A stretch of DNA of 64,000 nt from Clostridium oryzae (GCF_002029235.1 NZ_MZGV01000006.1:1-64000); one strand, 5' to 3'; positions 1-7,974 are shown, counted from the first letter of the stretch. The notes: a model not told the origin generated them from the sequence alone. Numbers and translations are program-made.

Positions 1-574
1 AACGCTCCCTGCGGGCTCTGTAAATTATATAGATTGCTAGTTTTAAAGTACCGTCTCTAAAATTTCTACACGTTAATTTTACAGACGTTATTTGATGAAG
101 TTGTATCTTTAATTTTTCTTCGTAGATTATTAAGTGTGATCTTAATTATAAAGAGAGTTAAAGGCTTCTCTTCAATATGGAAACTGTTATAATTAACTTT
201 CTTTTAATAATCCAACTACTTAAAAGCCTATTAATCGTGACAGGGCTCTACGAAGAAGCAGGTCTTCGAAGCCAAGACCTGTCCTGCTTAGATAGCTTTT
301 TAAGGTTATCTCTATTAAAATGGATATTAGTTTTAGCAATTTCCAAATTAAAAAGAGGTTTTTTATCTTTCTAAAAAATTAGCGATGCACTTTAGTTTTC
401 TTCGAAGAAATTAAAAAATTGTTATTCCATAGAATAACGTTTATCCAATAGCACTTAGTTTATATTTAAAAGATACATTAAATAATTAACAGCTATTTAA
501 TTTACAGAACACGAAGGGCGCAATGACCGGTAGGTCATACCCCCATCGTTGGTTCGCAATTTATTTAAATTATC
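1..574. other. Intergenic stretch with no supported gene
   Basis: I see no gene here. An open frame at 177-374 (65 codons) has no ribosome binding site and no recognisable motif. Two short hairpins are visible: caggtctt/aagacctg at 259-281, and ATGACC-GGTA-GGTCAT at 523-538. The rest is AT-rich. The 510-550 segment is more GC-rich than its surroundings and looks like part of a structured or repeated element, but I cannot name it. Confidence 0.5.
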
Positions 575-1303
575 TTATTTTATATTTTTATTAATAATTT
601 TAATTTCTGCCTTTTTATTAGCTGCATTGATAAATTTAACAAGCAAAGAAACCTTGTTGTCTTCGTTTAATAACTTCCAAAACTTCTCTGCATTCTTATC
701 TATATCATTTTCAAGTTCAACCATATAAGGTTCTCCCTGGAAAGATGGAATAGGATTTCCGTCTCCTGCATAAGTGTGGATGCAGTGTCCATAACCTTTT
801 ATAAAATTGCTATAATAAAAATAATTCCTCTGGCAGTATTCTGAATTGTTGTCTATAGATTTAAGAATTGATAATCCATAAGTTGCTTTTTCATCACTGT
901 AATCCACATAACCAGAAATTCTAGGCGTAAAATTAGGGCTATCCGGTTCAAACTCTCTTGTATTTAAGGCATCTTCAAAAGTTTTGCTTTCTCTTATGTA
1001 ATTGTAGATTGTATCGGTCTGATCTCCATTTGTAACAATATGATAATTGTTGTAATCTCTTGCTGGGTAGTATATTATAAGGCTCGGATCTTCCATCTTA
1101 GCTTCATCAAAAGCTTTTGTCTTAACAAAGCTTCCTTCGGTTTCAAATATTCTGTTACGGCTGTTTACGCTTCTTCCCATTATCCAATAGATTTGAACGT
1201 AATTTTTGCCATCTGGAGTCATGCCTACTACTATTCCTCTTCCTGGATAACTGTTTTCTTTCAATAACTTTTCATTATTTAGTGCTGTTTGCTGTAAACT
1301 CAT
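575..1303 (-). CDS. PurO-like IMP cyclohydrolase family protein
   Basis: This 242-residue protein resembles the archaeal-type IMP cyclohydrolase family (PurO, IMP_cyclohyd domain). Archaeal members close the FAICAR ring to IMP in purine synthesis; clostridial stand-alone copies are not well characterised, so the activity is inferred. The family look is clearest at the N-terminus: a PGRGIVVGMTPDGK stretch near residues 20-33 and QIYWIMGRS near 37-45. No signal peptide or membrane segment is seen, so it should be cytoplasmic. The start ATG has only a distant AAAGG (1315-1319) as ribosome binding site. That site lies inside the decayed HAD fragment that ends 3 nt upstream. No purine genes are adjacent. 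Confidence 0.75.
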   Translation of the reverse strand: MSLQQTALNNEKLLKENSYPGRGIVVGMTPDGKNYVQIYWIMGRSVNSRNRIFETEGSFVKTKAFDEAKMEDPSLIIYYPARDYNNYHIVTNGDQTDTIYNYIRESKTFEDALNTREFEPDSPNFTPRISGYVDYSDEKATYGLSILKSIDNNSEYCQRNYFYYSNFIKGYGHCIHTYAGDGNPIPSFQGEPYMVELENDIDKNAEKFWKLLNEDNKVSLLVKFINAANKKAEIKIINKNIK

Positions 1304-1306
1304 CTG

Positions 1307-1411
1307 TTACCAACCTTTCATATATAATAAATTTTTATAATAATCTTCCCAATATGCAGGGATTCCTTCATAATTAAAGTTCCACCCAAGTCGAATATTA
1401 TTGTCTTGATA
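1307..1411 (-). pseudogene. Remnant of a HAD-family hydrolase N-terminus, frameshifted
   Basis: On the minus strand one frame reads IKTIIFDLGGTLI, the classic HAD motif I with the catalytic Asp (codon 1391-1393). The neighbouring frame then continues NYEGIPAYWEDYYKN and LLYMKGW to a stop at 1307. Joining the two frames gives a normal HAD N-terminus, so one indel separates them. No ATG precedes the motif and the rest of the enzyme is absent. This is a dead 5' fragment whose tail supplies the ribosome-binding region of the next gene. Confidence 0.55.
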
Positions 1412-1544
1412 TTATTTAATTATTCCTAGCTTTCCCTATATAAATTAATTTTTTTGTTGCTAATGTACAGTTTAATTATAATCTAATTTTGATAATTAAT
1501 GTACTATTATCTCAATTTTTCTTATGATTATTATTATATCCTAT

Positions 1545-1580
1545 CAAAAAAAATGCTGTGATTTTTGCAGCACAACATTT
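1545..1580 (-). terminator. Intrinsic terminator after the flavodoxin-fold gene
   Basis: An 11-bp stem with one mismatch (aaaatgctgtg / cacaacatttt) lies downstream of the gene ending at 1611. On the minus strand it is followed by a run of T residues. Confidence 0.7.
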
Positions 1581-1610
1581 TTATCAAAATACAATTTTAT
1601 TCCATATTAT

Positions 1611-2177
1611 TTATTTACTACTGCCTATTTCATTCAATTTTACAGCCAATTCTCTAGCCTTACTTAAAGCTTCCTCATCTTCTTTAGCCGGGACTTTATC
1701 TGTATTTACTGAATATATACTTCCAATGCATTTTGCATTCATTTGATGAAAAATAATATTCGCTGTTCTTCTTGAGCGGTCATAATCAGTTGTATCTCCG
1801 CCGCCTGAAATAACAAGTACACCATTTTTCTCCTTCAATTTGAACTCTTTGTCATTCTGTATAACTCTACGAGCAAAATACACCTGGAGTCTGCTTGCAA
1901 AGCTTAAAAGCTGTCCCGTAAGTTCTGAAAAATATAAAGGTGATGCTATAATTACATTATCCACTTCATCCAGCAGCGTGTAGACTTCCTGCATATCATC
2001 TTTTATGCAGCAATTCTTTTCAGTCCAGCAATACCTGCAATCCACACAGGGTTTTATATTGTCATAATAAGTATGAATAATCTTTACCTCACCATTAAGC
2101 TGTTTTAGCATCTCATTTACTAAAGTCATAGAATCACCATTTCTTCTTGGGGACCCATTAATCACCAGTGTTTTCAT
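1611..2177 (-). CDS. Flavodoxin-fold NAD(P)H-dependent reductase with Cys cluster
   Basis: This 188-residue cytoplasmic protein belongs to the NADPH-dependent FMN reductase / iron-sulfur flavoprotein-like group. The phosphate-binding loop for FMN is visible as INGSPRRNGDS (residues 6-16). A cysteine cluster (C44, C47, C50, C56, C57) follows and could bind an Fe-S cluster or take part in redox chemistry, as in clostridial iron-sulfur flavoproteins. The IIASPLYFSELTG segment is the second flavin-contact loop. A good GGAGGG ribosome binding site precedes the ATG and a terminator follows, so the gene is probably monocistronic. The substrate is unknown. A second family member lies at 12453 and a decayed C-terminus of a relative lies at 42028. 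Confidence 0.85.
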   Translation of the reverse strand: MKTLVINGSPRRNGDSMTLVNEMLKQLNGEVKIIHTYYDNIKPCVDCRYCWTEKNCCIKDDMQEVYTLLDEVDNVIIASPLYFSELTGQLLSFASRLQVYFARRVIQNDKEFKLKEKNGVLVISGGGDTTDYDRSRRTANIIFHQMNAKCIGSIYSVNTDKVPAKEDEEALSKARELAVKLNEIGSSK

Positions 2178-2253
2178 TTATAATCCCTCCTTATGTAAAC
2201 AACTTTCAACATTCTTAAATCTAAATATCATATTTAAATACACATCTATAATG

Positions 2254-3018
2254 CTAAATTCTTTTTGCGTTTTCTAATATAAAATTAACAATAGGTTCAG
2301 GATTATCTAAACTATGCGGATGATGGTCACACCCAGCTTTGACGATTTCCTTAATTAATCCGCCAAGCTCCTTATAGCGTTTCACTAATTTTTGTCCATT
2401 TTCACAATATGGAACAACTCTATCAGAGTCTCCCGCAACAATAATTATAGGAATTTTAGCCTCGGCTACAATTTCGACTTTATCCAGAGGACTTCCTTTA
2501 AAATCATCAAGTTTTTCTTCTGTTATACCGTACAACTCTTTACATTCATTCCATTCCTTTGGAGCACCTTCGCCTATACCTTTCCCAGCAGGCCAGCTTT
2601 TTACATCCATAACTGGTGCGTCTAAATAAAGTGCAGCTATATCTTCTGAATACTTTGCTGTATAGTTAAAAGCGTAAAGTCCCCCTCTGCTGAAGCCAAA
2701 CTGTACAACTTTATTTTTAAGTGAAAACTTCTTTACTACATACATATGGAAGTTTCTCATAAGTTCAACTGCTTGAGGACAGCCGTACATGTCTTGAATT
2801 TTGTAATAAGCTAAGTGCCAGCCTTTATCTACCATAGCCATATCTGCCTGAGAAAAAGCGTCAAAGAACTCTGTTCTCCAGATCCAAGGTCTGCCTTCCG
2901 CCGCCTCTTTAGGCTCAATCACGATAGCCTCTCTTCCGTCAACAAAAAAATCATATCGATTATAGCCTTTCCACTCTGATTTTTCTATTTCTTCATATTG
3001 TTTGTTCTTATACTCCAT
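2254..3018 (-). CDS. Alpha/beta hydrolase (esterase/peptidase-like)
   Basis: This 254-residue protein has the alpha/beta hydrolase fold, with the nucleophile elbow GFSRGG placing the catalytic serine at residue 110. The likely acid is D197 or D199 in AGDSDRVVPY, and the catalytic His is in the DHHPHSLDNP stretch (232-235). There is no signal peptide, so it is cytoplasmic. The natural ester or peptide substrate cannot be read from sequence. The upstream region has a GGGGGAAAAG stretch about 12 nt before the ATG as the only candidate ribosome binding site. Immediately upstream lies a decayed plsY fragment in the same orientation. Confidence 0.85.
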   Translation of the reverse strand: MEYKNKQYEEIEKSEWKGYNRYDFFVDGREAIVIEPKEAAEGRPWIWRTEFFDAFSQADMAMVDKGWHLAYYKIQDMYGCPQAVELMRNFHMYVVKKFSLKNKVVQFGFSRGGLYAFNYTAKYSEDIAALYLDAPVMDVKSWPAGKGIGEGAPKEWNECKELYGITEEKLDDFKGSPLDKVEIVAEAKIPIIIVAGDSDRVVPYCENGQKLVKRYKELGGLIKEIVKAGCDHHPHSLDNPEPIVNFILENAKRI

Positions 3019-3041
3019 CTTTATACTTTTCCCCCTATATA

Positions 3042-3209
3042 CTATCTTTCTTTTCCTGCAATCAACCTATGTAAATTGTCTTTATGGCAATATATTATCA
3101 AAACACCTGAAATAATGCTAGCTGCTATTATCGATCTATCAAGCCTCATAACCATACAAACCAAAGGTATTGTTACACCTACAGCAATAGATCTTAATGA
3201 ACTTTTATT
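3042..3209 (-). pseudogene. plsY: C-terminal remnant of glycerol-3-phosphate acyltransferase PlsY
   Basis: About 55 minus-strand codons end at a TAG at 3042. They read through a hydrophobic segment into IIYCHKDNLHRLIAGKER. This matches the end of PlsY, where a last transmembrane helix is followed by a W/Y-x-H-x-x-N-I-K-R-L-x-x-G-x-E tail. A stop lies at 3210-3212, there is no start codon, and the first ~140 residues of PlsY are missing. PlsY transfers acyl groups from acyl-phosphate to glycerol-3-phosphate, so an intact copy must exist elsewhere. Confidence 0.5.
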
Positions 3210-3357
3210 TTAGATAAACTATTATCATATTACCACAAAATAACGCTTTAGTATTATATATACTACTATTCACTAAAACTCAAATATCGAGAATATATTG
3301 AAAAATCATTAAATAGAATATTAGTATGTTATATTAATGTGAATTTTGAAGGAATCA

Positions 3358-3594
3358 ATGAGTTATACCAATAGTTACGGAAAACACATTACGAACTCTA
3401 ACATGGATGACGTTAATGCTGTATTGACGCATATAATACGCGAGGAAAAAGAATATTATGGTAAGATACTTACACTGCTTCGTAAATACGACCCAGAAGA
3501 GTATAGTGGATATAAGGAACATAAAGGTGATAAACAAACTCCTAAATCACCTATGCAGGCCTATACTCCAAACTTTAATGAGAGACAAAATTAA
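3358..3594 (+). CDS. Small hypothetical protein, 78 aa
   Basis: I do not recognise this small soluble protein. A TTG at 3346 would extend it by four residues, but the ATG at 3358 sits just after GAAGGA (3348-3353) and is the more likely start. The N-terminal ~50 residues (NMDDVNAVLTHIIREEKEYY) look like one helix of a ferritin-like or spore-coat-like helical bundle. The C-terminal third is rich in Lys, Pro, Gln and Asn and is probably disordered. No operon partner: neighbours on both sides are on the other strand. It could be a short coat or stress protein, which is a guess only. Confidence 0.45.
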   Translation: MSYTNSYGKHITNSNMDDVNAVLTHIIREEKEYYGKILTLLRKYDPEEYSGYKEHKGDKQTPKSPMQAYTPNFNERQN

Positions 3595-3622
3595 TTCAAT
3601 TGTACCGCTCACTACTAAGTAA

Positions 3623-4201
3623 TCATTCCACTAATCTGGCAAGCTGATTAATGTATTTATGCAGTATTTTCATATTTATGAAACCAAATACAATTCCAAT
3701 CGTTACCCAGATAGCAACTTCACCAACAGAGTATCCCAAAATGTTCTGGGCAAGTTTTATAATATAACAGCATGGAATAACTGTTAGCCACGCCGTTATT
3801 TCTCCTGGAACATAATGACGGTATGACAATGGTAATAATATAATATGAAATAAAACCAGATGTACAATATTAGCCACTAGTAACCCGTACCATAGTCCAT
3901 AAAACCCACTTATATTGCCAACCAAAGTGGCAGCAATCCACAATATCAGTTCTTCATACACACCTATGGCACAGCCAGCTGTACTTTTTGTGCCTCCAAA
4001 TGGGGTTATAGGAAGATGGATATATTGTTTAAGATCTTTTTTACACCAGTGTTTTGCCATAATGATTTCTTCCATTACATAATGACATGTTTGATTACTT
4101 AAAAAGAAGTTTTTATGAGGAACATATGAAACAAAATCTTCATGCTCCTGACATTTCAGACTATTTGTCATCATTATATGCATCGCTGGTAATGACCACA
4201 A
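3623..4201 (-). CDS. HXXEE-domain membrane protein with altered N-terminus
   Basis: The frame encodes a protein of the HXXEE family, membrane proteins of unknown function. The characteristic His/Glu-Glu motif appears as HYVMEEII near residues 40-47, and the later YRHYVPGEITAWL matches the family's R-Y-x-P-G-x-x-T signature. Three or four hydrophobic helices follow. The ~37 residues before the motif are not hydrophobic, although family members normally begin with a short membrane helix right before the His. That part of the frame is antisense to a TetR C-terminus (4066-4299), so the natural 5' end has probably been lost. Whether the ORF is still translated from the ATG at 4201 is doubtful; I see no good ribosome binding site. 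Confidence 0.55.
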   Translation of the reverse strand: MWSLPAMHIMMTNSLKCQEHEDFVSYVPHKNFFLSNQTCHYVMEEIIMAKHWCKKDLKQYIHLPITPFGGTKSTAGCAIGVYEELILWIAATLVGNISGFYGLWYGLLVANIVHLVLFHIILLPLSYRHYVPGEITAWLTVIPCCYIIKLAQNILGYSVGEVAIWVTIGIVFGFINMKILHKYINQLARLVE

Positions 4202-4299
4202 TAAAATGGTGCTTGCAAAATAATGGATATAAACAATTGGTCAATCATACTCAGCTTTTTTTGAAATTATCAGAAGTGTTTGAATCTCCATGTCCATAA
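4066..4299 (+). pseudogene. C-terminal remnant of a TetR-family regulator
   Basis: The plus-strand frame opens after a TGA at 4063 and ends at 4299. It contains PDISDYLSSLYASLVMTTIK followed by WCLQNNGYKQ. This has the look of the C-terminal ligand-binding domain of clostridial TetR regulators, in which a long helix runs into I-K-x-W-L-x-N-G. The DNA-binding N-terminal half is missing and there is no ribosome binding site at the ATG (4087). It overlaps the HXXEE frame head to head. Confidence 0.5.
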
Positions 4300-4330
4300 A
4301 TAATTGTAACCATAATTATACAGAGACAAA

Positions 4331-4366
4331 TAAAAAAATCAGCATATATAATTCTATCAGCTGATT
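4331..4366 (-). terminator. Intrinsic terminator after the HD hydrolase gene
   Basis: The arms aatcagc (4337-4343) and gctgatt (4360-4366) form a stem that is followed on the minus strand by seven T residues. Confidence 0.65.
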
Positions 4367-4376
4367 CTTAATATCT

Positions 4377-4982
4377 CTATTTAAATATATTTTTAACTAT
4401 CATCGGCAGCACATCATATACTGACTTTCCCATCTTATCTTCAAAATATTGTTTAACTTGAAAGGTAGCCTTCCATTTTGTTACACTATATTCATTGACA
4501 CCATATCTCAGTGCTACATCCATCATCCTTTTTTCCATAAGTGTAAAACCATTTGGAAAAGCTAAACAGTCACATAATTGGATCAAACGGTCATAATCGT
4601 TGTATTCAATTGTACGTAAATAGTTTTCGATAAATTTGTATTCCTCTTCAGTACAATCCCACTTACCAAAGATTTCTTTAATTTCTTTTGTCAAATGAGA
4701 ATGCGTAAGGCATATTCTAGCAATTGGGTCATAGCCCTTTTTACTTAAATAGTTATAACCTTCTATAGTGTGCCTCATTCCAACTACTCCAACTCTTCTA
4801 CCTATATCATGAAGCAGTCCTGCCACATAAGCAGTTTCCTCATTCATACCTTCACAGCTGCCTGCTATCAGTCTTGCTCCCATTCCTACATAACGTGAAT
4901 GCTGCACCCACCTGCCTGGATTTAATTTTTCTCCTTCTTTTAATATTTCTTCTGCTTCTCTTATGGTAGGTATCTTGTCCAT
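4377..4982 (-). CDS. HD-domain metal-dependent phosphohydrolase
   Basis: This 201-residue cytoplasmic protein carries a complete HD domain. H28, the GLLHDIGRR motif with H58/D59, and later histidines (H71 and H94 or H96) supply the metal ligands. HD enzymes hydrolyse phosphate esters in nucleotides or cyclic nucleotides; the substrate here is unknown. The sequence resembles the short stand-alone HDIG-type proteins common in clostridia, not the c-di-GMP-specific HD-GYP type. A GGAGATGAG ribosome binding site lies 11 nt before the ATG. A terminator follows directly. The toxin-antitoxin pair upstream is in the same orientation, but a 40-nt gap separates them. Confidence 0.85.
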   Translation of the reverse strand: MDKIPTIREAEEILKEGEKLNPGRWVQHSRYVGMGARLIAGSCEGMNEETAYVAGLLHDIGRRVGVVGMRHTIEGYNYLSKKGYDPIARICLTHSHLTKEIKEIFGKWDCTEEEYKFIENYLRTIEYNDYDRLIQLCDCLAFPNGFTLMEKRMMDVALRYGVNEYSVTKWKATFQVKQYFEDKMGKSVYDVLPMIVKNIFK

Positions 4983-5024
4983 AATAATCTCATCTCCTAG
5001 TCATATTAAAATATCTTTTATTGA

Positions 5025-5432
5025 TTATATATCTATATACCCAATTCTTTCGATAATTTTATCTCTTAGCTTTTCAAATGCTTCAGTATATCTTTCTTTT
5101 ATATTTTTTGAAATTAAAACTGCGGTGTCTTCACTATATATATGCGACGTTGTGTTCCTATCTACCAGCATATTTAACCACAGCTTTTCGTCTTCAATTA
5201 TGCCTGATGAGAATGCTTCCTTCAATACTGATTTAGGGGAATTCAGTCCAATAAGTCCCTCATCTTCAAACATCTCTTTTAGGGTTTTCCATGCCAACTC
5301 AAATGTAAATTCAAATCTTTGAATTAATCCATCCCTTAACAGTTCATTTTCTTCGTTATATTGATGTAAGCCTTCTTTCAATTTATCTAACGCTCTTATG
5401 AAGTTGTGAAGCTTATTGCTGTTCTCTCTCAT
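5025..5432 (-). CDS. hepT: HepT-type HEPN toxin of a type VII toxin-antitoxin pair
   Basis: This HI0074-type HEPN protein (135 residues from the ATG at 5432; a GTG at 5444 would add four) is the toxin partner of an MNT nucleotidyltransferase. The RNTTSHIY stretch contains the full RX4HXY motif: R-x4-H is the HEPN RNase active site, and the Tyr is the residue AMPylated by the antitoxin in characterised HepT/MntA pairs. The frame overlaps the upstream mntA gene by 20 nt, so the two are translationally coupled. An AGAGAAGG ribosome binding site within mntA favours the ATG at 5432. Target RNA and biological role (dormancy, phage defence) cannot be read from sequence. Confidence 0.85.
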   Translation of the reverse strand: MRENSNKLHNFIRALDKLKEGLHQYNEENELLRDGLIQRFEFTFELAWKTLKEMFEDEGLIGLNSPKSVLKEAFSSGIIEDEKLWLNMLVDRNTTSHIYSEDTAVLISKNIKERYTEAFEKLRDKIIERIGYIDI

Positions 5433-5718
5433 ATAATACAACACCTTCTCTTTGAATATTTTCTATAAGCTTTTTATCAGTGCTTTCCTTAATAAAAATA
5501 ATATCAAGTTTAAACAAAGTTTCTATATCCTCAAATTCAAAATATATTTTACTTTCATCTTTGCTTTCTTTACTGCAATATACTGCTAAATCTATATCAC
5601 TATTTTTTCTATTATCTCCTCTTGCTCTTGATCCAAACAGAACTATTTTATCAATCAAGTTTTCGTTAGCAATTTTCTTAATATTTTCAATCAAACTTTT
5701 GCCTAAATCTAGTTCCAT
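5413..5718 (-). CDS. mntA: MntA-type minimal nucleotidyltransferase antitoxin
   Basis: This 101-residue protein is a minimal nucleotidyltransferase (MNT, pol beta superfamily). The GSRARGDNRKNSDID stretch is an intact GSX10DXD motif, with the two Asp residues that bind catalytic metal. In characterised type VII systems the enzyme transfers AMP units to a Tyr of HepT and silences its RNase activity. The gene comes first in the operon and overlaps hepT, the usual antitoxin-first order for this family. A GGAGG lies 11 nt before the ATG. Nothing is missing from either active site. Confidence 0.87.
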   Translation of the reverse strand: MELDLGKSLIENIKKIANENLIDKIVLFGSRARGDNRKNSDIDLAVYCSKESKDESKIYFEFEDIETLFKLDIIFIKESTDKKLIENIQREGVVLYEREQQ

Positions 5719-5895
5719 TGGCTTTTTACCTCCATCATGTATAATTCTCTCCTAATATAACTAAATTATATCATATATTTTTTACTATAATTGCAATTTA
5801 ATCTTCTTTAACAACTTCAATTAATCGTGTATAGTCGCATTTTTTCTCATTTAACACTTTTAAAGAAAACTTCTGAAAATACTTCCTCCTCATCA

Positions 5896-6492
5896 TTACA
5901 AATATCTTGGTGTCTTTTTTATATAAACATCATATTCTTTTCCAAAAATCTCTTTTAAATGCTTCTCCTCTTCGAGAACTAATCTGTTTATCGCATACAT
6001 ATTAGCAAGCATGGATATACATGTTGCTGCATCTGCATATACTAAGAAAATTCCAATAACTATAAAATATAAACCAACAAACGTAGGGTTACGGCTATAT
6101 CTATATATTCCTTCTGTAATGAGCTTCGATTTAGAGCTTTTATCTATACCCACTCGCCATGAAGCCTTCATTGTCATTGCTGCCACTATAAAAAACATAA
6201 CTCCTACTGTCATTACTATTAATCCTAATATGCTTACATAATAGTTATTCCATAATTGAAATTTATTCACTATATTTAACTGAACCAATACAATCTCACC
6301 AATCCATACTAGAATCCAAGTGGCTGAAGATATTTGTACCATTCTCTCTACTAACTGTACCTTTCTCCCTTTATTTCTATTAGCCAATACATTAGCTTGT
6401 AAGCTATACTTTTTTCGCAGCACATAAAGCTTTAGTAAGAATATTAATCCAAAAACTAATAACAACAAAAAAGATATTAGGTTTATATACAT
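5896..6492 (-). CDS. ICMT-like membrane methyltransferase
   Basis: This membrane protein belongs to the isoprenylcysteine carboxyl methyltransferase / PEMT-like family. It has about five hydrophobic helices and the C-terminal SAM-binding signature RYSRNPTFVGLY, followed by EEEKHLKEIFGKEYDVY. I place the start at 6492, where AAGGAGG lies six bases before the ATG, giving 198 residues. A longer open frame reaches 6642, but it runs through promoter-like sequence with no ribosome binding site. The region just upstream contains repeated ATGAAC half-sites (6512-6536) that could be an operator. The substrate is unknown; bacterial members methylate lipids or small thiols. Confidence 0.8.
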   Translation of the reverse strand: MYINLISFLLLLVFGLIFLLKLYVLRKKYSLQANVLANRNKGRKVQLVERMVQISSATWILVWIGEIVLVQLNIVNKFQLWNNYYVSILGLIVMTVGVMFFIVAAMTMKASWRVGIDKSSKSKLITEGIYRYSRNPTFVGLYFIVIGIFLVYADAATCISMLANMYAINRLVLEEEKHLKEIFGKEYDVYIKKTPRYL

Positions 6493-6651
6493 AATAATCC
6501 TCCTTCTTTTATATGAATGATTGTTCATGTGTTCATTTGTATTATAATATAACTTCCATATATTATCAACAGCAATAATAAAAATATCTACAAAAATTTT
6601 CCTGAAGGCATAGGAACTTCGCCATATAGTACTTGTCAACATATTTTCAAT

Positions 6652-6728
6652 AAATAAAAAAGCAGTCGGAAAGGGGGATATCCAACTGCTGTTGCATATG
6701 TTATTTTTAAATTAAGGGGTTGTTCGTT
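6652..6728 (-). ncRNA. Candidate small RNA, copy A of a duplicated unit
   Basis: A minus-strand unit of about 75 nt with its own promoter (-35 CTGACA at 6762-6757, 16-nt spacer, -10 TATAAC at 6740-6735) and an intrinsic terminator. The terminator stem is gcaguugg/ccgacugc (6689-6682 / 6669-6662) followed by a T-run. One pair is G-U only if the minus strand is transcribed; on the plus strand it would be a C-A mismatch. Two C-rich motifs stand out: ACCCCUUAA near the 5' end, and UCCCCCUUUCC beginning in the terminator loop and running into its 3' arm. Both could pair with Shine-Dalgarno sequences. There is no ORF. The unit recurs at 7972-8129. Confidence 0.6.
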
Positions 6729-6734
6729 TCTATG

Positions 6735-6774
6735 GTTATATATTACTTATGTTTTGTGTCAGCTATGTGTCATA
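6735..6774 (-). promoter_or_regulatory. Promoter of small-RNA copy A with TGACACA direct repeat
   Basis: -35 CTGACA and -10 TATAAC with 16-nt spacing. Two TGACACA half-sites, 11 bp apart start to start (one helical turn), overlap the -35. This spacing is typical of OmpR-type response regulators. The same arrangement is kept in copy B. Confidence 0.55.
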
Positions 6775-6829
6775 ATTGAATATTGTTTGTTAACTTATAA
6801 AATGAACAAAATATATGTTCACTTAAAAA

Positions 6830-7867
6830 TCATATCGATGTTGCACTTTCCAGCAAAGTTATTGTTTTTTCATCACAATCAATCTCAGTCTCAATTCCAT
6901 AAGGCAATATACCTGTTGGTACTGCATGACCAATGTTAATATTGTAAATAATAGGCAGCTCAGTCAAATTCTCTTCTTCTGCAACCACCTGCATTATTAC
7001 CTGTTTATATTCTTCATAATAAACTTCATCCTGTGGTTTACCAACAATAACACCGTTTATCACTTCTAAAATTCCCTGAGCTGCTAAGTTTCTAAATGTC
7101 CATTTTACAAAATCCGGTGATGGTTTATCTTCGCTTGTTTCAATAAATAAAATAGCACCTTTCCATTCCTCCAAAGTTGGCCATATTTCCGTGCCGCTGC
7201 ACATCATAAAAACATCAAGACAACCTCCTAATAATGATCCCTTAACTTTACCCTTACCCTGTAAAACTTCATATCCATGCTGTTCCTTCTTCATTTTTCT
7301 TGCGATATTCATATTTTCCTCGGACCATGATATGCAATCGTCTGACCATTCGGAACTTGAACTTATCTTATAACCAGTTGTATCCTCAAATAATACCTTC
7401 TTTACTGAAGTTTTCGTATATTCCATCATTGAAACATATTCACCAAACTCACACATAACACAAGGTCCATAAAAAGAAACCAAACCAGCTTTATACATCA
7501 TAAGATGATTTCCTGTTGTGTCAGAATACCCCATAAAAATCTTTGGATTATTTTTTATCACTTCATAATCTATATATGGAATCAGCCTTACCGTATCATC
7601 TCCACCAATTGCGCAGAAAATAGCTGCTATCGATTTATCTGAAAAAGCCTCCATTAAATCTTTTGCACGAAGCTCTGGATGCTTTGCAACAAATTCTGAA
7701 CCCTTTAATGCATTTGGCATTGTCACAACTTCTAAACCAAATTCCTTTTCTAAACGTTCCTTCGCAATATAATATTTGTGTATTAAATCTTCATCACCTA
7801 GTCCTCCCCACGAGAGGCTTACGATTGCAACTTTATCCCCAGCTTTAAGTCTTTTAGGTTTAATCAT
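6830..7867 (-). CDS. S66 family peptidase (LD-carboxypeptidase / MccF-like)
   Basis: This 345-residue cytoplasmic serine peptidase belongs to family S66. The nucleophile is S115 in GYSDTTGNH, and the catalytic Glu and His are E243 (FIETSED) and H314 (NIGHAVPTG), so the Ser-Glu-His triad is complete. The N-terminal VSLSWGGLGDE resembles the MccF subgroup, which cleaves peptide-nucleotide antibiotics of the microcin C7 type. Other S66 enzymes trim the terminal D-Ala of murein tetrapeptides during recycling. Sequence alone does not separate the two. The gene stands alone between two copies of the small-RNA unit, all in the same orientation. GGGAG precedes the ATG. Confidence 0.87.
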   Translation of the reverse strand: MIKPKRLKAGDKVAIVSLSWGGLGDEDLIHKYYIAKERLEKEFGLEVVTMPNALKGSEFVAKHPELRAKDLMEAFSDKSIAAIFCAIGGDDTVRLIPYIDYEVIKNNPKIFMGYSDTTGNHLMMYKAGLVSFYGPCVMCEFGEYVSMMEYTKTSVKKVLFEDTTGYKISSSSEWSDDCISWSEENMNIARKMKKEQHGYEVLQGKGKVKGSLLGGCLDVFMMCSGTEIWPTLEEWKGAILFIETSEDKPSPDFVKWTFRNLAAQGILEVINGVIVGKPQDEVYYEEYKQVIMQVVAEEENLTELPIIYNINIGHAVPTGILPYGIETEIDCDEKTITLLESATSI

Positions 7868-7974
7868 TTTCTCAAGCTCCCTTCTTTTATTTTTACAATT
7901 CCTTACCTATTTATCTAAATTGTATCATAAGCCTCAATATTAATTAAACTTTCTATAGAAATATTTTTATAAAA

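Larger units (their letters stand above)
6652..6804 (-). repeat. Direct repeat containing the small RNA and its promoter, copy A
   Basis: About 150 bp shared with 7972-8129 in the same orientation. Promoter, 5' segment, terminator and a 35-bp block upstream of the promoter (6768-6802) are conserved; the middle is variable. The two copies flank the S66 peptidase gene. Confidence 0.85.

Noticed and set aside
177..374. 65-codon plus-strand frame
   Set aside because: No ribosome binding site, biased Leu/Ile/Lys composition and overlap with a hairpin; chance frame in AT-rich DNA.
4087..4299. Independent 70-residue gene
   Set aside because: Matches only the C-terminal part of TetR regulators and has no ribosome binding site; called a remnant.
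5795..5893. 31-codon minus-strand frame starting at the stop of the methyltransferase gene
   Set aside because: No ribosome binding site at its start and no recognisable motif; could be a remnant but unsupported.
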